Source: Pseudeuparius sepicola
Taxonomy: Eukaryota; Arthropoda; Insecta; Coleoptera; Anthribidae
Direction: 5' to 3'
Length of the DNA: 64,000 nucleotides
Assembly (NCBI GenBank): GCA_963920635.1
Contig: OY987301.1
Span: 55,992,560-56,056,559, forward strand
The stretch's first letter is position 1. Each line of letters starts with the position of its first letter. A program made the position numbers and the translations under genes. The notes beneath the pieces are model-generated. The model worked only from the letters and a program-made list of their open reading frames with translations, was not told where the DNA came from and searched no databases. Positions 55,900 through 64,000 of this stretch are shown in pieces.

Positions 55900-56790
55900 A
55901 ATTTTGGGAATTAAAGTTGATGTTAAATGTTGAAAACACCAATGGTATAAGTTTAAATATTGAAGAAAAGTGTTATTGACTATTATTATTCTATATACAC
56001 AAAAACCCCGGCGAAAAATGTTCGATTTTAAAAATACACAATCAGAATCGTTGACGGTCTAATAACGAGAGCATTGTATCGAAAGAGTTCACGCGAGCTG
56101 TTAAAGTTACCTTGTAAGAACTAAGAAAATTTGGACTGTTGGAATTCACAGAGTACCTCGAAACCTTTCAGAAGTTAACGCTAACTACTCGCCATCATCG
56201 CTCCAAGCTCCTTTTCGTAGGTTACGACCTCGGCTAAGACTCGAGATTCGTGTTGATCCGTGACTTTTCCGAGCTGGAGCTATATGATGAGCAACGTACT
56301 GTCAAGCTATGTTGTAGGCTGGCGTGTTGGTACGTAGTCCTTTGGTGGCTCGATTATATGCTTTGGTCCTCACATGTAAAAGAAATTACACAAAACAGTC
56401 TCTGTTAAGCAGTCGAAAAGTCGATGTTTTTACAATGGTAGTTAAGAATAAAAAAGATCTTTGAAAATAAATCAGTCTGTACAGATTTGTAACCAAAAGA
56501 TAATAAACTTAGAGATATAACTTTAACGAACGATAAAAGGATTTTACCTTGACTTAGTTAAAGTGTGATGTAAGTTGTAGGACTACGGAATATAGTTAAA
56601 AATTAATGCTCAACAATGATCAATTATTTTGACTTCTCGACTTAATTATTTTAAATGAAATGCATTAAATTGAACCAAATGACAAAAAAGGTAAGAATAA
56701 GAACAAAACAAATTGGCGGCTTCCCTATTTGATCTCAAATCAAAACACAAAAGATCACTTTTTTTATCAATTCTCGCATTAGTTAGATTT
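55900..56790 (-). repeat. Solo LTR-like copy of the G2 family, reversed
   Basis: Read on the minus strand, long blocks match the G2 LTR in order: GGGAAGCCGCCAATTTG, AATAATTGATCATTG, GAGACTGTTTTGTGTAATTT, CTTAGCCGAGGTCGT and TTTCGAGGTACTCTGTG correspond to positions from about 30860 to 31460. No coding sequence adjoins, so it is a solo or truncated LTR about 21 kb from its relative. Divergence by eye is considerable. Confidence 0.65.
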
Positions 56791-59600
56791 TTTTAAATCC
56801 ATATTCGCATATTAAAAATTGCACTATTCTTTTTTTGTCAACGCACATCGCACCGAACCTATTTTATTTCCTTCTTTGAATTTTAATTTCAATAAATTCA
56901 AGGTCACTCGCTCGAACGCACGCCTACTTCAAACCGCTTTTTTACTTCGTCGTACTTATATCAGTGTTCTTTTGTCTATGCAGTTTATGAAACCTTATGC
57001 AAAACCCTTGTGTGAAAACTGACAGATCTTTTGAGTCAAACGCGCTTACTGAAAAATTGCCAAGCCAAAAATTGTGATACCTAAATTTTCAGGGTATATA
57101 AAAATATTTAAACCTTTTCACGGCATGTTAAAATACCTGATACATAACATTATTTCTTTATCCAATATAGATATATTTAAATATTTAACATCTTGCCCAC
57201 AAGGAACGCCATTAAATCTGATTCAAACTGTTCCTATGTATGTCCCCTGATAATTAACGGGACGCCTATGATTCGCTCTTAAAATGCTATGATAACAAAA
57301 GATTGATTGCCCTTGCTCAACTCCAAGCACGCCATATATTACCGGCTTTACGATTAGTTGCAGACACATTTAAAGAAAACTTAGCTTCTCTAAAAACATT
57401 GGAGTTTTTTTAGTTTTTTACATATTATCAAAATAACTAGACGAAGCTACCATGAGTCGATTTGAAATGGAAATACAGGGATATAGTGCTGAAATTCCAA
57501 GAATCTCTCGTAGAATTTGTATTAAAACAATGTAATGCTTTAAGAAGCAATTAAATTTTCATAAAAGAAAATTTCTTGTACTGGAAAATCCGACAAAACT
57601 AAGACAACAAACATTTAGTTTAAGTCGAAACGTACTAAGTTACTTCGCAAATTCTTGAAAGGAAATATGCTCTTATTGCAACGCTGATCATTTAATTTAT
57701 ATGTCAAAAATTTAAAAATTTGCCCATTGTTGATCGTTTTGATTTTATAAAAAACTACTACTAAAAAACTACTAATTGTGTCAGTAGTCAATATGTTCCA
57801 AAAAATTGCAAATAGGAGTCAACTTGTCAGTGCAACGCTCAACATCATTCGCTTCTTCATGTATTTCGTAACTCTTCATCACCTTCTAAGGCTCACATCA
57901 AAACACCCACTATACTGACACGAGACCCTCAGGAAAGCGTGACGTAGCCGTACCGGCCGTTGGCGACAAAAGTTTTTTAATTCAACACCGCCTATAACAA
58001 AACCGAATGAAAACAAACAGGAAATTGTTTACACTTCTGCCAACGCCATTTAGTCAACCGCACTCATAGAAATTTCAGACTTTCGAGGAGAATTTTGCAA
58101 AATTCATGCACACCACTGCGTGTATAAACCAAAATAAAGCTCGCATAGTTTATGGCGGATCTGTCAAATTATCAAACGGAATTAGTAGTGAGTCAAAGCG
58201 GGAGTTGGTCCAAAATGGCCGCCCTTTCGAACGCGCAAATTTCAAATTTAAAGGTCGACGGTTCAAGATTATCATCCTCATAAAGAAAAATAATATCGAG
58301 ACTCCCCTAGCACAGCAACACACTCCATAACTTAGTAATAATCACATTTACCATCATGATGCATCCACAAATATCTGATCAAAACTAATGGCAAATCGTC
58401 CAAAAATTGTTCAAGATTATTCCTTAGAAAGTCCAGGTATATAAAAAATATGTGGTCCAGCAAGATTTTCAAACAATTCCTGCCCACACATTTAAAGACA
58501 ATCTTTCTTGAAAATTCAGCGATTATTATCCTAAAAGATAATAAAAGGATAGAACAGGTAGGCAAATTTAGATAAATCAGTAGATACCTTGAAAAAAAAA
58601 ATAAAAAAATATTGAGTATTTTCGGTGCCTGGCGCCGCGATCTGGCAACGTCGTAAGGTAGACCTGAAACCAATTTGAGTCTCCCTCGCGCCTTGGGTAA
58701 GCGTCTACACGATAATAAAACTGAGCGGCTCGTTAGGGGAAATATTAATATTATTTAATTATTTCTAAAATATCTCCGACACCTTTTTGAGTATGTGGTT
58801 AAAATTATTGTATTTAGGTCCGAAACACCCTGTATAACCCAAATACCATACCCAACGTTTATCAATCTCCTTCCATCCCTTAGATAATGATGTGGGATAC
58901 CTATGTGTTTTACTGATTTTTCTCAAATAAAAAAATCAATTTGCCTGGGTAGGTATACGTACAAACAAATTAAATGACTGCATATAAAACATCTGTAAAA
59001 GGAAATATTTTTAATACTACTTATATTACAAAAACCCGATGCTACTCTGTATATATCTGAATTGATTTTCCTGAATACTTCCCTGATTTATATTCCTCAA
59101 TATGGCGTCAAGGTCATTGAATTTTCTCCTGTTTTCTCATGAGTAAGTTAAATTGCTTGTTGCTATTAATGACCTGGTAATAATACGCCGCACCAAGCTC
59201 TAATAGCAGGCGATAGTTTTGAATTTTTCCAAAACATGGACTTGCATACGAATCTCGAGCTATCCAATATTGTTTCAATGTACTGGAAGTGTGTTTAGAA
59301 TACAAACAACGTGTGCAGTGAAAAAACAGAATTTTGTTTTGTTAATAAACACAAGAAAGGTAGGTTTTTTTGCATGGTATTCACTAAAAGAACCATTAGG
59401 GTGTTGTCCAGAAATTAACCGGTGTTAAGACAGATACTATCTAGCTGGGTTTTAATTGGTGCCGCACTAGTAACACTGGTGAATTCAGTGATAGTATATT
59501 TTAAACCCAGCCACCAGTAGGTAAACAACCCCTTTATTTTGAAAAAATTTGTTGGGTCTAAACAACCCTTCTCAACTCCCTTAAAGGGGAAACGCCATTT
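56791..59600. other. No gene recognised
   Basis: Short frames at 56819, 58106 and 58332 show no family resemblance. AAACACCCTGTATAAC near 58824 is an isolated Tc1/mariner-type end. A moderately GC-rich patch at 57930-58260 has no supporting gene structure. Confidence 0.35.
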
Positions 59601-59609
59601 ACGATATTT

Positions 59610-60225
59610 TTCAACATCCCGTCGCTATTTTCCTTCTTTAAAGGGGTTGGGAGGGATTTTTCACGCAGGACAAATTTCTTCAAAGGGTATTTCTTGTTCT
59701 CGGCTTCATTATGAACGGTTCTGCAAAAAAAATTGCGACGCGTTGCTGAAAAATAACGAAGTAAGCGAGTTTTCCCTCTACAGTGGTTGGAAGGGGTTGT
59801 TTAGGCCCGACAATTTATTTATAAAAGTTCTTTCTTCTTCCTGGCGTAATTATGGATGGCTCTTCAAAAAAAGCGCGACGCGTTGCTGAAAAATAACGAA
59901 GTTAACGAATTTTCTCTTAGGGGAGTATGGGAGGGGGTGTTTAGGCCCGAGAAATTCCTCGTGTGTTTCTCGTTCCCAGCATTAATATGGACGGCTTTTC
60001 AAAAAAAGCGCGACAGGTTGCTGAAGAATAACGACGTAAATGAGTTTTTTCTCTAAATGGGTTGGGAGGGGTTGTTTACGCCCAACAAAGGATGTTTCTC
60101 GTTCCTTGCGTCATTATGGAGGGCTCTACGAAAAAATCGCGACGGGTCGCTGAAAAATAACGAATATAGCGAGTTTCCTCTTTAAAGGTGTTGGGAGGGG
60201 TTGTCTACGCCCGATAAATTTTGTA
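59610..60225 (+). repeat. Tandem repeat, 129-140 bp unit
   Basis: GCGACGCGTTGCTGAAAAAT and variants recur at 59735, 59875, 60010 and 60139, spaced 140, 135 and 129 bp. Each is followed by AACGAAGT, GAGTTTTC, GGTTGGGAGGGG-like and GTTTAGGCCCGA-like strings. An older, more diverged unit precedes the first. Successive units differ at many positions and shorten to the right. The frames at 59539-60056 are translations of the repeat. Confidence 0.8.
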
Positions 60226-62760
60226 AGAGTAATTTGTGTGTTTGACTTTATTTTCAAAAGAGAAAATTAACCCATCAGTTAGAAAGACATAAAACAAAAA
60301 CATAATCAAATTCTTCAAAAACTGTGAAAAGGGGATACGTCCGGCAACACCGAGGGCAACGCTGAACAGGAAATCGATGGGAAGCGATAGGGATCCGTGA
60401 TACTGTTCATACCCTGCAAATACATGGACACCTGGCTGCAAGCGTCGGTTTTAGAAGTCTTAGTAGCGTTTAAAAAATATATACCTATTAAAATGCACTT
60501 ACAAAAATTTAATTGAAGGTCCGTAAAAAGTAACAAGCGCTTTATTCCCCCCCCCCCGCCTTGACATTTCTCTATTTTTCAAGGCCCTGTATAATAACCT
60601 AAATTGAAATATATTTCTGTCAACGATAATAATAAAACTGCGACGCGCGGCCTCGTTAGTATTATTTTTCCTCTCAAGATACATATTTTTGCCTTTTAAG
60701 GTAGCTTATTTCATTTTCAACATCTTTTACTAAAGACAATTTCTCGTATTTTGTTTACCTTAAAAATATATTTAATAAATATACGAAAAGTTCACTTTAA
60801 CTAGGCATTTATAAGTGTAGGTAACCCTGGCAATATAATAGTGTCAAGACTATTATTATGTATGTAGACAAAAGCGGATTTTTGTTAGGCAATGCATTTT
60901 TCTTAGTTACCTAATTTAAATATTCCCTAAAAAGATTCACGGCAAAATTGCAAAGATTAAGTGGTTTTTGTTCGCATGACCTATGCTCTCATACTTTGTA
61001 TGCTTTGTTAAAAGCGAAATTTTCCAATGTTTTATGGCCTGTATTTTTGAAACTACAGAAAATAAGACAATCTTTAGCAAACATTATAAGTAAGAAATTA
61101 AACAGGATTAATTAAAAATAAATGTATATTCCAGAAACAGTCAATACCTCTAGCAAAATTTCCTTATCATAATATGGTCTATTTAGTACCTACCTATAAA
61201 GAAGAATATTTTTTATGTTTTTCGCCATAATAAGACCAAAGCAAGAAATTTGGACCACCCTGTACAATTACAATTTTCGTTTGTCTCTAAAATAAGTTGT
61301 GTTCAAAGATATCGTATTGAATAACTTTTATACTATGTTTACTTGAGGCAAGGCTTGTTATGCGGGGTAATTATTGACAAAGTAAAGACCACTTTTATTC
61401 ATTAAATGTAAGATTTTAAATCCAGGTGCAGTTGCATCCCCCCTGGAAAATTATTGCTTCGCTCTACACTTTTATACAAATAAAAATCTAGAGTGAAATA
61501 ATTAGTATTCATGCCTATTAAGTGCCGTAAAGAACAAAACATTGATTTCAAATTTCCCGCCGCCACCGCCGCGTATACTTTTGCCATTATAGTCACCAGC
61601 CAGGGGGGGGGGGCAGGGGGCGCTCTTTATAAATGCAATGTCTTTGACCCCCCCCCCCTAGATTTTTTCTGCAGGTGCCCATGACCAGGATGGATAGTAC
61701 TAAATTTTTAGTACGGGATAAAAAAGAAAAGCTGGCGGAGCCTGCAGCTCAAATTACTGTCGGCGTTCAAAAAACTAATCGGTGGCGTACTGCGACACTC
61801 GCCTTTTTTTCTAGATCCGCTCCTAAAATTTCGACTTTTAAGTCGAAATATTGACCCAAAATTTCGACTTATAACTCGAAGCTTTAAAGTTTTGACTTAT
61901 AAGTCAAAATATTGAATTAATATTTCAACTTATAACTCCAACCTTTAAAGCTTCTACTCATAAAAAATAAAAATGTTCCTTTTTATACGGACTGTTATTT
62001 TACCCGGCACGATTTTTTTAAATTTGGATTATCTGCTAAATTTAATATTTGGAGTTTTTCTGTAACATACAAAAAAGTGTTGCAAGCACACTACTGGTAA
62101 ATCTAAATGGGCATTCTTCCGGGTACCTGTGGGCCTTGAAGACCTGTTACTACTTATACCTACAGAGAGTTTTGAGTTTAGTTCGAGTGTTACAGAAAAA
62201 AATAAAACTACTTTTTCAAAGCTCTTTAAGCGTTTATTATACAGGAATGTTTATATAGGAACCTTTTTCCCTATCAATCTACAGCTGTGGCATATATAAT
62301 TTTTACAAAAGTATCTAATACCTAAATTTGTGAACTCTTTGATTCTAATCATTTGAAAATAAGGGTATAAATGCTAGTGAATTTTAATGAGACCTTTAAC
62401 CAGGTTTTTATAAATATACTTATGCGAAGATTTAATAAATGGCGCTGCAGGCAAAATTTTTGAAAATTTCACGCGGTTGTTTAAAATCGCAAAACCTGTG
62501 AATTCATACATGATAAATATAATTATAGTCAATATTTCAATAAACAATTTCTAGGCCCAAAGTCCATATGCTTGCATACGCCACTGATTTTTCGTTTGAG
62601 AGGCTAGTAACCCCATGGGGGGGGGGGGGGTAGGTTAATGATCGCATTATCCACCTTCCCTAGTATGCATTGATATGCATTTGCGCCTAAGAAGACATAA
62701 TATACATAAAAAATATTACTGTACATTTTCTTGAGGATCTTCTTCACTCATCCCCACAGT
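60226..62760. other. No gene; homopolymer tracts and palindromic dimer
   Basis: Runs of 11 C (60547-60557), 11 G then 5 G (61603-61620), 11 C (61648-61658) and 14 G (62617-62630) stand out in AT-rich DNA. At 61828-61955 a unit of about 61 bp is present twice; each holds palindromes like TTTCGACTTATAACTCGAA. CCACCCTGTACA near 61255 is an isolated MITE end. No coding gene is supported. Confidence 0.45.
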
Positions 62761-62779
62761 TCCTTCTTGGACCAGCGCT

Positions 62780-63069
62780 CCCGAAGTTAGACCCTTCTCC
62801 CGCTCTGTCGAAGCGGCGGCGGCGGCGAATTGCGTCGCGACGGCGGGCGCCGCCAGCCAGTGCGCCTCCGGTGCTCGAATCCGCCGCAGCAGCAGCAATT
62901 ATTATTCCGGCTGCGGGAGAATCGCGCGCGTTTTGCCGTTCTCGCGAGTGATTTGTTGTTTGGGTGCAATCAGTGGACTTTTTTTAACATGTGATTTCTA
63001 AAAGTGGAGAAGGTAGGGATTGGTGTTTGTTATTGCTACATCAGTTATTTTTTTATTTTAAAAATGCAG
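62780..63069 (+). promoter_or_regulatory. CpG-rich promoter/5' UTR and first coding exon candidate
   Basis: 62800-62950 is strongly GC- and CpG-rich (GGCGGCGGCGGCGAATTGCG, GCGACGGCGGGCGCCGCC), unlike its surroundings. The sequence then becomes ordinary and reaches AAAAATGCAG followed by GTAAGTTTTTTT at 63070. The ATG at 63064-63066 has A at -3, and CAG|GTAAGT is an ideal splice donor. This is what a short first coding exon (Met-Gln) of a host gene looks like. The second exon lies beyond the window or is unrecognised. A minus-strand frame over the same block (62716-62898) is probably a shadow of GC-rich sequence. Confidence 0.35.
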
Positions 63070-63321
63070 GTAAGTTTTTTTTATAGTTTGATTTTGTAAC
63101 TTAAATTTAAAACTATGATCTATTTCAAAGCGAAACATACAAGATACAGATTAAGACTGAATAATAATGTCAACAATAAAATTTACATTCTATATGCGGC
63201 GGAAGCAACATGACTCTAAAATAATACCTAATTCTGGTGTTAATGATTATTGTGTGTATGTTTTATTCTGTTCAAGTGTTACAATGACATATACAAAAAT
63301 TAAAAAAAGAACTAAAAAATA

Positions 63322-63360
63322 GCCCTGAAGAAAACGCAAAATAAACGTCGAAACGTCGGC
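63322..63360 (+). ncRNA. Hammerhead-ribozyme-like motif
   Basis: GCC (stem I) - CTGAAGA (CUGANGA box, complete) - a weak stem II (ACG/CGT) - CGAAAC - GTC - GGC (stem I partner). All conserved core bases of a minimal hammerhead with very short stem III are present, but stem II pairs poorly. It shares GAAACGTCGGC with the degenerate motif at 8128-8165. It may mark the remnant of a retroelement. Confidence 0.4.
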
Positions 63361-64000
63361 ACAATCTGAATATACAGATTGGTTACTTCTCCTCATCCCG
63401 CTATCCTCCATCCAATTAATAACAGTTGAAATATGTCCTTACTAAAAAGAATATCTTGGTGTGTGATTGTTAGTTTAATTATTTCATTTAATTCCATAAT
63501 TTTTTATTTCAACATTTTTCATTGTGCTGCGCAGAATATTGCATCTTGAGTTGATCCTGAATGCTTTTCTCGTTGTTTTTCATGTGATTTAAAATCTTGT
63601 ATATTTTTTCACCATCATTATCATCTAAATTTCCAGTAGGTAATATACTTAACTACGGTTCCTATACTAAATATTCATCTTCTAATCCTATATTTATACT
63701 ATGTACCTTAATATTATCTAAGTATCGTAGCAGGGCCGGCTCCAGCTTTTGCGTGGCCGGATGCCGCATGAAAGTGCGGGGCTCCGACAGGGAATTATTT
63801 GATCCATGACGAATACATTTTTGAAATGGCGTGTAACGTCACCAAGCCACTAACTATATTTTTGTTTCAGTCAGATCCCAACTGGTACTTCACTAGAATG
63901 GTATATTGTTGTTTGCATTTGATGTCACTTTTTAGAAAAGTTCCGCCGATTTCCTAAAAGTATAGGCCGGCGCGACGAGTTTGGATCAGTACAGTGACGT
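63361..64000. other. No gene recognised
   Basis: If a host gene starts at 63064, this is its first intron. CAGGGCCGGCTCCAG at about 63731 resembles hAT-type element ends and is followed by a short GC-rich stretch. No further exon can be identified. Confidence 0.35.

Noticed and set aside
62716..62969. Minus-strand Ala/Arg-rich ORFs in the CpG-rich block
   Set aside because: Composition follows directly from the GC-rich repeats; the plus-strand exon model explains the block better.

Overview
The window is eukaryotic nuclear DNA, almost certainly from an insect or other arthropod. It is AT-rich and has no long intact host gene. Nearly all recognisable coding sequence belongs to transposable elements: Ty3/Gypsy, Jockey and CR1-like LINEs, an R2/R4-like LINE with a restriction-like endonuclease (RLE), a Penelope-like GIY-YIG fragment, a FLYWCH/MULE transposase, an ISL2EU-type THAP transposase, Tc1/mariner-type fold-backs and a DUF7869-type DDE-like transposase. 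The many short TAGGTACCTA-like strings, CAGGGTGT...TA ends and short GT-AG introns fit an insect such as a hemipteran, beetle or moth. The order cannot be settled from this sequence. No bacterial-type operons, CRISPR arrays or tRNA genes were seen.

Layout. 1-5.5 kb: 3' end of a Gypsy element (G1), a Penelope-like C-terminus, a LINE 3' end, and a well-preserved opposite-strand RLE-type LINE 3' end. 7.3-8.0 kb: a 729-bp fold-back with TA flanks. 8.3-14.0 kb (minus): a large retroelement with OTU protease, C2H2 finger, RT (YLDDG) and RLE-type C-terminus. It is split by a 2,326-bp ISL2EU element, which itself carries a hAT-like MITE. 16.9-23.4 kb: LINE tails and three more Tc1/mariner-type inverted-repeat elements. 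24.6-26.8 kb (minus): a CR1/Jockey-group LINE. 27.6-29.7 kb: two divergent copies of a FLYWCH-MULE transposase. 30.5-35.5 kb: a Gypsy element (G2) with LTR, gag, pol and integrase; its gag is interrupted by a hAT-like element packed with CGATA motifs. 36.0-36.9 kb (minus): an acidic protein with a Cys-rich end. 37.7-44.7 kb: fold-backs, perfect hairpins, a 5S-rRNA-derived fragment and a MITE with 35-bp terminal inverted repeats (TIRs).

The best-resolved structure is a nest at 45.2-55.6 kb. A Gypsy element (G3) was hit in its RNase H region by an LTR element that left a solo LTR (duplication GCCT). A Jockey-type LINE inserted 68 bp downstream (10-bp duplication GGTCAAGGCC). That LINE's ORF1 was then hit by a 2,313-bp DUF7869-type DNA transposon (duplication AATT). 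At each junction the interrupted protein reads continuously across the insertion, so the boundaries are set to the base.

The right end holds a second LTR of the G2 family in reverse orientation, a 129-140 bp tandem repeat, long G/C tracts, and at 62.8-63.07 kb a CpG-rich block ending in ATG CAG|GTAAGT. That block is the only good candidate for the start of a resident host gene. The elements do not act together as a pathway; they record successive insertions in a tolerant region.
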